Source: Topomyia yanbarensis (Eukaryota; Arthropoda; Insecta; Diptera; Culicidae). From it: DNA of 64,000 nt. The notes below the pieces were generated by a model that had not been told where the DNA came from, did no database searches, and saw only the letters and a list, made by a program, of their open reading frames with translations. The stretch's first letter is position 1. Each line of letters begins with the position of its first letter. This document shows, in pieces, positions 25,680 to 38,600 of this stretch. The stretch spans positions 8,990,001-9,054,000 of the forward strand of contig NC_080672.1 of assembly GCF_030247195.1 (NCBI RefSeq), written 5' to 3'. The position numbers were made by a program, and so were the translations under genes.

Positions 25680-26663
25680 ATGTATCAAAGTGATTCTCGT
25701 TCGATGAGCAACTTCGAGCTGAAGGCAATCAATGCCATCGATAATAGAAGGATTTATCGAGGCCTGAAGAGTCTTTTTCTAGAGTATTGCTCAAACAGTT
25801 CCGTACACGGGATAAAGTATTTTGCGTGCAAACGGCGAACAATTTACGAGAAGTAGGCTGATTATTCGAAACGTCAAACAGAAGCAGTGTAAATATTTTC
25901 CGTTTTCAGAATTTGGTGGATTGTAATGTTCTTCATTTCACTTTATGGTTGCGGTCGTCTGATTGAGAACGTATACAATAAATGGGACCAAACGCCGGTG
26001 ATTGTCAGCTTCAGCGAGAAAAGTACACCGGTTTGGCAGATTCCGTTCCCAGCAGTGACAATTTGTCCGGAGACGAAGGTCAAATCGCAATATTTAAACT
26101 TCACAACGTCCTATCACATGCTGCTTAATGACACCGAACGGGAAGCTATGGATGAGGAAAGGTAGTTGGCCTGATCAGTGTTTTCCTGTTAGTTTTTGTC
26201 TGATTGTACAGTAATTCACAGCTTCAATCGGCTGCGAGCAGTGGCTCAGGTGTGTGACGCGCACATCTTCCACAACATGTCGCTGGGTCAGGAATTCGAT
26301 CGGGATTGCGTAGATTGGCTGCGGAATGGTTCCGTTTCCGCCAGTGAGATGTTGATGTTCTGCAATTGGCGTAACAATCCGGGCTACTGTGATGATTTTT
26401 TCACTGAAACACTAACCGAAGAAGGCTTTTGCTATACCTTCAACTCGCTAGGGGCGGATGACTTGCTGAGACAGGACGCACTGCAGAAGGATTACTCCTA
26501 TGTGACGGCAAACAAATCCTCGCCACAGTGGACGCTGGAAATGGGGTACCGCGAAGATGCGGATATCGATACGTACCCACTGAGGGTTCTGGGAGCGGGG
26601 GCTAGAGGAGGACTAAATATTTTGCTGATGCTGTACGATTACGATTTGGATTATTTGTGTAGG
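25680..26663 (+). CDS. ppk gene, exons 1-3 (N-terminus, TM1, first half of extracellular loop)
   Basis: Exon 1 ends at 25852 before gtaggc. Intron 1 is 57 bp, ending ttttcag at 25909. Exon 2 (25910-26161) encodes TM1 (IWWIVMFFISLYGCGRLI) and the FPAVTIC block. Intron 2 is 60 bp, ending attcacag at 26221. Exon 3 (26222-26663) encodes the finger/palm part of the extracellular domain, with several cysteines, and ends with GGLNILLMLYDYDLDYLCR. Its donor gtaggt at 26664 opens the giant intron. Confidence 0.88.
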
Positions 26664-29600
26664 GTAGGTCGTTGCTTTTCTAATTGGTGTTTTCTTGCAA
26701 TACGATAAACTATACAGGATTATTCAATTTTTTTGCGATTTATTTTGTTTATTTGTGATGGAGGTGCGTGGTTGTTTATAGTATTGTTAATCGTTTGTAT
26801 TCCTCCGGAAGTTACGTGCACACTATGTGCACAACGTAATGAAATTTTAGCAAAATCGTCTTAGAGCTCCAGCGGGTTAGCTAAATGAACCTACTTCCGG
26901 GGGAATATCTACATTAGCTTGAATCTTTACATGAATAGCTATTGACTTCCGGCCTTTTCGCATGACACCGAGCGTTCGTGATGTGAAACGTTTGCTGAAG
27001 GTGAAAAGGAAGGTTAGGCTTACGGATGTCGCGTTTATCCAGTTCTACCATGCCAGGCATTCAGTGCCGACAGTGTTGCCAATTTTTTGGCAGCTGTTCC
27101 GGTAAAATTGACGGTAAAAGCTGCCTCAAGTACCTTAAAATCAACAGCCAGTACCATCATTGAGGAAGTTCAAACTCGTGACCAGAGTTACAAATAATCG
27201 AAGCTCTCTTTTGACGGCTGAAAATGAACCTGATGCGACTCGCGGTGAATAGAAAAAATATTCATTCAAATATCCATGTTAATCATTCAGTTGAATATCG
27301 TACAATATATTCATTTCACTAATTATCAAGGAAAATGTTTTCAAATGTCGGTAAAGCATATGAAACAACAATCATCATCGCTTACATTGTGCCAGGGCCT
27401 ACTTTGATGCGTTTGATTCGTTGCTGCACGGTCGCTTCATGTAATAAACGGAGACGAATGAAAATCTGCATGGATGAATGGGCGGTATGTTCGTTTGACG
27501 TTTTCAGCTGCGTCACTGAATATTGAAAATGAATGTGGCTGAATATGATTTCTAACTCTGCTCGTGACCCGTGAGGGCAAGAAACATGGAAGAAATCAGA
27601 TGTTCGGGAACATGACACGGAAGTGTACGGGATAGATATGAACGACCACCAAGATACTGCCGGTGAGGAAAAAATGATTTCCTGCCTAGTAAATAGGTCT
27701 CCACGCGCAGTCGTTAGTCGCTCGCACAAGACTCTGATAAAACTCGTTTTATCATTTTATTGTTTACAACATGAAAATATATGAAAGATTCACGGCTTTG
27801 TTTATCTAACGCCCTTAAACTTTCCAAAAATGAGCATAAAGTGCTCGCTAGTGATTGCTACGTTTAAAAAAACTTGGATATAATGCTAGATATTGGTCAG
27901 AATAAAGTTAGTTATTAAGGGGTTATATATGTTGAGGTCGACCAAAAAATCGAATTTTTTTATTCTTCTATCGTAAAGCTCAGGTTTTTAAGAATGTTGC
28001 CTCAAATTTTTATAGAAATCGAAGCAGTGGACGCACAGTTATAGCGTTTTCATCTTGCTCCCATATGGAGGAGTTGCTTATACTTGAAACTTTAAATGCG
28101 ATTATCTCGAAATCATGTTTCCCAAAAGCGTCTTTGCGGTGACTACGATTGCCGGAAAAGTTTTCAACCGATCTCAAACCTTTTTTTTTGACTTGTTCGT
28201 AATTTAACTGCCGTCTCCTTGAACGATTTCATTTTTTCGACAAAATTTTCAATGTTTCATGTGAAAATATTGGTTTTTTTTTTGGAAAAATCGTCCCCGT
28301 TTCCAAAACGAAGAATTTTTTTTAATCGATTGTTCAAGGACACCACAGGTACATATACCAATGATTTTTTTTTAGTTTGATGGTTTCTGTTGAGCTGTTG
28401 GACTGGAATCGTAGTCACGGCAAACCTCTTTGAAAAAAAACGCGTTTTGCGGAAATTGCTATAGCTTCGACAATTATTAATATTTTTTATTTTCTCAAGT
28501 GGATTTTGCAAATTGGACATTGCACTACGCTAAACGTATAACAAGTATTTCATAAAAATATGGCTACATACCTTTATAAAAATTCAAACTTTTCCATTTT
28601 TTCCCGCAGCTCAACATATATAACCCCTTAAATAACTAAAGTTATAGGCAAAAAAATTTCAATTTGCTGATAGCAAAATATCCGAAAAGATAGTTTTTAT
28701 TTTTACGTCATTTTAATGCAATAGTATTCCCACTGAAACTCAATTTGTTCCGTTCTAAAACACTGTTAAACCAGAAAACCGTGATATTTTTAACAATTGA
28801 AGATTAAGCATGAAAAACGGTTAAAATTAAACAAAGCAAAAAGTGGTAAAACTGCGGCTTTACTGAGATGCGACTTCATTTATCCTACGAATTTAAATAC
28901 ACTCGTATTTTAGTAAATTTGCTGATATGCAGAAATGTACACAGCAGCCGTGATTCTGGCCTTCCTTTCCATCGAATGTCAAACAATCATAATGAATTTA
29001 GTGTTTCAACCAGTAGCAGCATTTTAGTCGTTTTTTTATGGTTTCCAATTAATGTCTGTGCAAGAAACGACGTGTCGATACAGTGAACAGACGTCAAAAG
29101 GGAATTGCGGAGAACGACTAAAATGTTGCAACTGGTTGAATCTTAAAGTCAATAGGTTGGGATTATTGTTTCGAATTTTATGTTTTCAGTACATGACAGT
29201 CTTTCGTTCTATTTTTCTTCGCCATGGAATAAAATAATAGAGATCTCAGAAATCGCGGAGAAAAGCAAGGAAAAGGAATCGATATATTGAAATCGACTCA
29301 AGAGAACCTCTTCTATCTTTTCTATACACTTAACTCGAGTGCTTTCGAAATTGCGCTCAGATCCGTTGCGTTAGGTATAACAGCTTTAATTGAAACTGTT
29401 TCCCAAATTGTGGTAAAACAAACCTCTAATCAAACAGACAATATAGCTTTGTTCATGTAGCCGAACATCGCTTCTAAACTTGTGTAAAAAAAATTTCGAG
29501 CGAAATATTTTGATTCAAAAACAAAACAATAACTGAGCAGATTAGTGTAAATATATTTGAAGTGACGAATTGACTCAGAAAGTATAACCGAAATCATCAT

Positions 29601-32600
29601 AGCAAGTTGACCTTACACCTACTTTACTCTTCGGCAAAGGAGAAATAAGTGCGATATTTTCTCTTCCATGTGTAGGAAGCGAGTGATGCTGAAATTATTG
29701 AGCTTATTCCTATTTATAGATTCTAGTTGTTTTGGTGGTGTCATAAATGATACATTTAACATATTTTACGTAAGTTCGAACATATCAGTAATCAGTGAAA
29801 AGTGCTTTTCTTTTGATTAGTGAAAAATTTATGGGCGCTTTTCTTTAATAGATTAAATTCTGGGTTTTAGTAGATTAAATCCAAGAATCCTTCTGGCTGT
29901 GGCTTTGATCTGCCAGGCCGGGACCTTTCTTGAAAATAGTTTAATTTAAATAGAGTATATGATAACTGTGTGAGCATGATGCCACAGAACTGGTAGTAAT
30001 GGTAAGACACCAGATCAAGAAAATAGAACCTGAATCGTTTCTCCGTATCTGCAAATCGCTTACCAGATCAGAGGATTTTGAGTAAATTTCGACATTCACT
30101 TCGTTCGAACATTTTGTAGATTTAGATTGTCTTGTACGCAGTGCACCTGGGTGTCCCGACCCCGCACATAGGGTTAGAAATTTTTCATAAGAGATTTTTC
30201 TAACCCGAAGAGGCGAATGACCTTAAGGTTAAAACCTCTATAATCGAAATAAAAAAAATGTGATGATGATGTGCCCCCTCTTTGTCAGCCGGCTGGAGCC
30301 TCCTATGATCAACTGCTCGCATTCTTAAAAAAGCATTTCCAGCAAATGTTGAAATTTCTATAATTTTCTAGGCTTCAGCCTGTTCCAACTTGGCTTTCCG
30401 TTGTCACTTGTCCATATTTCGGCACATCCCTTCAGAAGTAAGTACAATATGATGGGAAATCTGAGGGTTATGATTAGTTTATGAACGCCGGAAAAAGTTT
30501 CTGTTGGAGTCTTCTCCTGCAGGTATTTTATATGACATTCATATGATTTGACAACTATGGGGTCCCGACTACGAGATCAGTTACAAGATTCCATTCACAC
30601 AAATTTCCAAAAGTCCCCATGATACTTAAAACAATCAATACATTGAGAATGGATCAGATGCTTATTAGTGTTATCGTCAGTAACAGACACTAACTTTCTA
30701 TCAGTTAGACCATATACCCAAATTAACACCAAAATTGGCGCCAATTTTGGTGTTAGTTTGGATGTATAGTCTAACTGATGGCAAGTTGGTGTCAGTTACT
30801 GACGAGTGTAGGACGCAACATTCAAATTCAACTTTTCTAAGTTTAGTTTTGTTCCCTCGTGCGCAAATTGGTTCATCCATTTTCTTCCTTTGGGAAAATT
30901 ATATATGTTGCATACAATTATACTAGTTTACAGCATTTCTAAACTAAATAAGGTGGTAGTTATTTTCAATGTAAAATCGTGTGCTGAATCCGAAAATGAA
31001 ATCCAAAAAAAATAACAGTAGAAGAGTTTTCGGGTTACAGTAAAAAATGAATATTACTTTTAAAATTAAAAGTACGTTCAGTAAAATCCAAATATCTTCG
31101 GTTGTAGTGCATCGATATGAAACATAATTATGTTGAATTCAAGGTAATTGAATGCACTGTTAGAACATTTTGTTTTAGTACGACTACTAGTTCTGACGTT
31201 TTTTTACGAACTCTTTCAACTTTTCTTAATTTTTTGTCATTTTTTGAAGAAAAATGAGTGTTTGGTCAATATTTTGGGCAAGATAAAGGAATCCTAAAAT
31301 TTATATTTTTATGGGAAGATAAAGCCTGCTAATAACCAATGAAAATAAGGACTTATTATTTCAAATCGGATGAAAATTGTAAAAGTTATTCAATTTTTTG
31401 TAGGATGGGGATTTTTGAGTTTCTTTGGGTCAACTTATAAAACCGTCTCGATTCCAATTTTTTCTAGAGCATGAGAGATTCTTTGTCAGAATTATCTTAA
31501 ACAAGTAAATTGAAGAATTTTGAGAGAATTTAATGTGGGGTAATGTTCGAACACGTTTATCCAAATGATTCAAGACTCCTTATAACAATAATTTCAGGCT
31601 CACTGGAGTAATGTCATAAAATATTTAGCATTAAAAAATACGCATAACATTTACACGTGTCATACAGGATCGTATATGTACAAAATACGTTGTAAACTGC
31701 ACGCTCCACAATGCCTTTGTTCGGTACAAGTAGGTGGAAAAACGCCCCTCGTAGACGACCACGAATCTGAGCCAAAAATCAAACGTTGACATTCGGTTGA
31801 CACCGTCACAGTGAGCTGTCAGATAACGTGTCACAACCCATCACTTTGACAAATTCATTGAAATTAATAGGAAGCAGGAGATTAAAAGTAAAATTAAAAT
31901 TGAATTTATGTTGTGCTTATATTCATTTACAATCTAAAATTTATTTGTAGCCTAAATTAAAATTAAATACTATTTTCGGAAGCAATTTCTGTTCAATTAA
32001 AATAAATCGGAGACTAGATTGTAAGTAAGAGCTAAGATTAAAATGTATCGTTCTCTAAAAATAAAATTTATTCACAGCTTTAGCTGAATACTCTAAAACC
32101 GGGTGTTCTGCTGCGAGAATTCCGAAATCATCACGAACAGAAAACTAAAGAATCTATCGGAGAAGATGGACATGCATCGACGGTCGATTGTGCGGCAAAC
32201 GCGCTCTGTTACTAAAGCCATGGCAAAGGCTGCAAAACATAACCTCGCCAACAGAAAACTGTCCCACGAGGGAAGTGTTCTTTATGATGCATCCTTTAAA
32301 GCGACGGTGATTGATACTGAGCATGGCAACGAGCATGACTGCGCTAGTTGCGACCGTTCAAACAACGCTGAGTGGTATATGGTCCAGTGCAAAGACTGTG
32401 ATCGATGGTATCATTTCACTTGTGCTAAGGTGGATACTGCTACCGTTCAAACGACTACCTTCTCGTGTATATTGTGTGTGCCTCGGATTGCTATCCCAGC
32501 GCTCAGCTCTGTTATGGGTCAGTCGAGTAGATCTAGTGCGAGAAAGGCACGAATCGATCGGGAACTCGAGCGACTCGAGGAGGAAAAGAGGTTGCTAGAC

Positions 32601-35600
32601 GAGATGGAAAAGGAGCGTTTTGAGCAAGCACAGGCATTGCTCGAAAGGACCACACAAGAGAAACTGGAGCGCACCAAGCAGTATATTGCCAAAAAGTACG
32701 ATTTACGCAGCCAGCAGGACGAAGAAGAGGTTTCCAGCGAGCGCAGCTGCCGTACTCACCAATCGAACAATCGAGTTGGAGATTGGATCGAGACACAGAT
32801 GAAAAGAACCGAAGGTACCAGTTCGGATCCCGTCGATATACGTAGTGTCAAGCTCACATCGACACCACTCGTAAAAGGTCTACAGGGAAAAACGAATTCG
32901 ATTCAACCACCAGTGACACACGCAAAAACAGTTTTGGATGTGAGTTCCCTTGTACCTACGACGGGAAGTATCACAATCGACGACAAGTTGGAAGATGATT
33001 CGGTTGTCGTTGTTGAGGACAAATCATCATACCATTTGATTTCTCCTACACTGCCACCTGTGAACATTCAGCCCTTGTTATCGTTATTGGAGGAAGCAAA
33101 GACAGCACCAACTGGAGCGGTCGGTCAGAAGTTGGCCAATGAAATGTCGTACGACCAGTGGCGCCACTGTGCTGCTGCTTTACGGAAGCAGGAGTTGCAA
33201 CACCAGAAGGAGAATGATCTTCGTCGAAAACGCGAACTGACACTGGTAGAACAACTAAAAGCTCTGGATAGTCAGAGAGCGAATGATTTGAGCGAACAAC
33301 AACGAAGGGAAGCAGATCTCAAATCGCAATGGCATATTCTGCGACAAGAAAAGGCGAAGCTTGAAATGCAGCAGCAGTTGCTGGTAGACAAAGATATCGA
33401 GCTACAGCGGTTACGTGAATCTGAGCAAGAGCACCTTCGACAATTGGACCATTCGCGTCGACGAGAAGAACAACTTGCCCAGAGGTGTATTGGCGGGGAT
33501 GTCGGGCAGAATTGTATTAAGGAACGTCAAAATTTCGGGAATCATCCAAAGTCAGAAGTGCGTTCATTTACGGCATTGAAAAGGACGGCGTCTGAGCAAC
33601 GATCGCATGTGCGTTCCGAATCGGTGTCTTCGGGACTCAGTGATGAGTGGTACAACGTCGAAATGGAAAAGTTACAACGAGCAAGAGAAGAGAACGTCAA
33701 AGCCCTACAGGCGGATAAAACCGCTATACCAAGTAACAATCTCAACTATGCGGCTCCTTCGGTAAGTGTTGTGCCTTCCAATGCTCCCCCCATGTCGTTG
33801 ATAAATAAAAGCAGCCCCTCATATATTCAAAATCAATCGATTAAACCCTCTATTATCGCGTCCCCAATGGGACAACGTACTGATTATTCTTGTTCCATGC
33901 CGACTCCACACTTTTCCCCCCATGTGCCTCAAATTAGTGCATCAAATATACCTCAGATGCAGTCGCAATGGTTCCCTCCTTCGATTGCACCAATCAATAA
34001 TATGCAACTAGTTCCAGTCGGACCCACACCGCAGCAGCTTGCGGCAAGGCATGTCATCTCTAAGGAGTTACCCGTGTTCGCGGGAGATCCTGTCGATTGG
34101 CCACTTTTTATAAGTAGCTATCAACATTCAACGGAGGCATGTGGATTTTCGGATTCGGAGAACCTGTTGAGACTGCAACGGTGTCTCAAGGGTAGTGCAA
34201 AGGAAGCAGTAAGCAGTTTTCTGCTGCAGCCTTCGACTGTCTATCAGGTTATATCTACTCTTCAATTATTGTATGGGCGCCCAGAACAGATCGTACAGAA
34301 CATGATTATGAAGGTGCGAGCAACCCCAGCCCCGAAGGCCGATCGATGGGATTCACTGATGAGTTTTGGATTAGTGGTGCAAAATCTCTGCGGACATCTT
34401 AAAGCTGTTGGACTAGAGAAGCATTTATCAAATCCCATGCTGTTACAGGAGTTGGTTGAAAAACTTCCTGCTACTGTGAAATTTAACTGGGCGTTATACC
34501 AACAAGAAGTTTCGACGGTTGATTTGAGCACCTTTAGCGAATATATGGCCAAGGTGGCATCTGCTACTAGTAGCGTAGTGTTCGTTGCTGGTAACACTCA
34601 AAGGTTTCAACGAGAAGAACGCAAGCCCAGGGAGAAGGTATACGTCAATACACATTCTGCAGAACAGATGCATCGAAGAGATCGACAAGAAAACGATCGT
34701 GTACAGTGGGAACGAACGAAAAGGCAAGTTAGTGCAGCACTGAAAATAACGGAACCAACGGCATCGTGTCCTGCTTGCGGTGGCGGAAACCATCAAGCTG
34801 CTAGTTGCGCAACTTTCAAAAAATTAGCCATTGATGAAAGATGGAGCATCGTCAAGGATCGTAAGCTTTGCCGGCGTTGTCTTACACCACACACACGTTG
34901 GCCGTGCAAGGGTGAGATTTGCGGTGTCAACGGCTGTCAGAAACGTCATCATCGCCTTCTACATTACGACCAACCGACCGTTGAATTCAAACCAAGTGTA
35001 TCGATAGCGAATGGTACTGTAACTATCCACCGTCAAACCACCTCATCAACGCTGTTCCGTGTGCTACCCGTAACACTATTTGGACGCAAAGGTCAAGTAA
35101 ATACGTATGCATTTTTGGATGATGGCTCATCGGTGACGTTGGTAGAAAAGACGATCGTAGATGCATTAGGAGTGGAAGGGAAGACGGAGTCACTTTGCAT
35201 CCAGTGGACGGGTGGAATCAATAAGAGATATTCCGATACTCAGCGTGTGAAGCTAGATATTGCGGGTATAGGATGCAGTAAACGTTTTAGCGCGTCGGAT
35301 GTGTATACGGTAGATCACCTTGGTTTACCAGAACAAACGCTGGATTACAACGAGATGGCGAAACAGTACAATCATCTAAGAGGATTGCCGATGATCAGTT
35401 TCAAATCTGCAGTACCAGGAATACTCATTGGTTTGAGCAATGCTCATTTGCTGGCCACGCTAAAACTGCGAGAAGGACGACCACAAGAGCCGATCGCTGC
35501 AAAGACCCGCATTGGGTGGGCTGTGTACGGAAGTCAACGAAGGGGAGAAGAAAAGCTTACCCATCGTCAAATGCACATATGTGCTCAAACTGCGGACAAC

Positions 35601-38600
35601 GATCTCCATGAACTGGTACGTGAATTCTTCTCTATCGACAGTCTTGGAGTAGTGGTGGCTCCCAATGTAGAGGGCTTAGAAGAGCAAAGAGCCCGGGAGA
35701 TATTGGAGAAAACGACGGTACGTACCAAAAATGGAAGGTTTTCTACCGGACTTCTCTGGAAATATGATCACATCGAATTTCCCGATAGTCGTCCAATGGC
35801 TGAAAAACGATTGAGGTGTCTGGAAAAACGGTTGACGAAGAACCCACAATTGTATGATAACGTTCGTGGTCAGATAGCCGAGTTTCAACAGAAAGGGTAT
35901 GCGCATAAAGCAACAGCGGAGGAGCTGGCCAGGTTTGATCCATTCCGTACCTGGTACTTACCGATTGGGGTAGTACTGAGTCCAAGAAAACCAGGAAAGG
36001 TTAGGTTGATTTGGGACGCAGCTGCCAAAGTGAATGGCATTTCCTTGAATTCAAAGCTTCTGAAAGGTCCGGATCTGCTCACACCACTACTGACCGTATT
36101 GTTTCAGTATCGAGAGCGGCAGGTGGTCATCTGTGCTGATATCAAGGAAATGTTCCACCAAATTGTCATACGAGAAGAAGACCGTAGTGCACAACTCTTT
36201 CTGTGGCGCGACAACAATGCTAGTCCGATTGAGACGATGGTTACTGACGTAGCGATTTTTGGAGCGACATGTTCACCGGCACAGTCGCAATATGTGAAGA
36301 ATTTAAACGCCACAGAGAATGCTGTCGAACATCCACGAGCAGCGGATGCGATTAAGAAAAGGCATTATGTGGATGACTATCTACAAAGTGTAGATACTGT
36401 GGAGGAGGCCGTAGAAATGGCTGTGGAAGTGACAAAAGTACATGCCAAAGCTGGGTTCCAGATTCGAAACTGGGTTTCCAATGAACGTGGTGTACTGGAA
36501 AGGATTGGAGAAGTTAGCTCGACGACAGTTAAACGATTTGTTGGCGACAAGGAAACCGAATCCGAAAGGTTGCTGGGATTGATTTGGCTACCGGCAGAGG
36601 ATGTTTTATCGTTCTCCTTAGACTTTCGCGAGGGCATCCAGCGGTTGGTAGAATGGGAAGCAGTTCCTACTAAGAGAGAGTTGCTTCGAGTGGTCATGAG
36701 CCTGTACGATCCACTTGGGCTAGTGGCGGCATTCGTTATACACGGGAAAGTCATAGTGCAAGATGTTTGGAGGGCTCGTATTGGATGGGACGACAAAATT
36801 CCGGAAGAGTTGTTTCCCCGCTGGAGACAATGGTTGACATTGTTAAAAACAATGGAAAATATTAAAATCCCTCGTTGCTATTTCCCTGGCTACAATGATA
36901 GCAGTTTTGATTCTTTGGAACTGCATGTTTTTGTAGACGCTAGCGAACAGGCATTTGCTGCTGTAGCTTATCTAAGAATAGAAGAGCGTGGGCAAGTACG
37001 ATGTGTTTTAGTTGCTTCAAAAACCAAAGTGGCACCTTTGCAAGCATTATCAATTCCCAAATTAGAACTACAAGCTGCTGTTCTGGGTGCCCGTTTGAGG
37101 AAAACTATTGAGGAGAAACACACATTGCAGATAAAGCGTACCTGTTTCTGGACGGATTCCACCACTGTTATTTCGTGGATCAAGTCAGATTTACGTCGCT
37201 ATCGCCCATACGTTGCATTTCGAGTTAATGAAATCCTGAGTTTGTCTCACATTGAAGAATGGAGGTGGATACCTACGAGATTGAACATAGCAGATGAAGC
37301 AACAAAGTGGGGAAAAGGTCCGTCGTTCGATCCAGATAGCCGGTGGTATAGAGGACCAGAATTTCTCTATGATGCTGAAGCAGAGTGGCCGAAAGATTGT
37401 CGAGTATCCAATGAAACAACGGCGGAACTTCGTCCTGCTTTCGTTTTTACGCACTACCTTTTGAGTCCGGCTATTGCATTGGAGCGATTCTCGAAGTGGG
37501 AACGTCTGTTACGATGTGTTGCGTATGTCCATCGTTACCTTGATAACTGTCGGCGATCATTTCTGAAGATGCCGCGGGAAACAGACGGATTAACCAGCGA
37601 AAATCTGAAAAGGGCAGAACGGAGTTTGTGGCGCTTGGCACAATCGGAGGAGTTTCCGGACGAAGTCGCGATACTCACTCGGAACCTGCGAAAGGAACCA
37701 AAAGAACGAAAGCCGATAGAAGCAAGCAGCACGATCGCGACAGCAGCTCCGGCAATTGATGAATTTGGGGTAATGCGAGTAGATGGTCGAACAGAGAAGG
37801 CGGACTGTATTTCCTATGATGCAAAATATCCCATCATCTTGCCGAAGAGTCACCGAATAACTAAGCTACTGCTGGACTGGTATCATCGGAAGCTTCGTCA
37901 TGCAAACCAAGAAACCGTTGTGAATGAAGTCAAGCAAAGATTTTATATCCCGAAGTTGCGAGTTCAAGTACAGCTCGCCAGGAAGGAGTGCATGTTGTGT
38001 CGAGTACAAAAAACGGTCCCCACTGTACCAAAAATGGGGCCACTACCTCGAGTTCGACTGACTCCGTTTCTGCGACCATTTACTTTTGTCGGCATCGATT
38101 ATTTTGGACCATACCTAATTAAAATCGGAAGATGTGCTGTAAAACGTTGGGTAGCGCTTTTCACCTGCCTAACGGTCAGAGCAATTCATCTGGAGGTGGC
38201 AAGCAGTTTGTCGACGGATTCGTGCAAAAAGGCAATCCGCCGCTTCATCGCTCGCAGGGGTGCTCCGCAAGAGATATATACCGACAACGGAACCAACTTC
38301 GTCGGGGCGAGTAGAGAATTACAACTGGAGTTGAAGAAGATGAATGGAGAGTTGGCCAGTACATTTACAGATGCGTGTACACAGTGGCGCTTCAATCCGC
38401 CCGCGGCACCACACATGGGGGGCTGTTGGGAGAGAATGGTGCGGTCTGTGAAAGTTGCACTGGGTTCTCTTCCAAGCTCACGAAAACTTGACGAAGAGTC
38501 TTTTGTCACGTTGCTAACGGAAGCAGAGCACATGATAAACTCTCGCCCACTGACCTTCGTACCGTTGAGCACAATCACTGATGAAGCACTTAGTCCTAAC

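Noticed and set aside
26211..26212. Acceptor site tgtacag for ppk exon 3
   Set aside because: It breaks the reading frame after exon 2. The acceptor ten bases further on (attcacag) restores it and gives a continuous protein.
27335..27729. Possible exon (63- and 115-codon frames on opposite strands) in the ppk intron
   Set aside because: The frames overlap antisense to each other, lack domains and lie in a decayed repeat also found near 57.3 kb.
32103..32165. Start of the BEL polyprotein inside the LTR
   Set aside because: The frame is open there but has no ATG (first codon GTG); ATG 32166 is the first real start.
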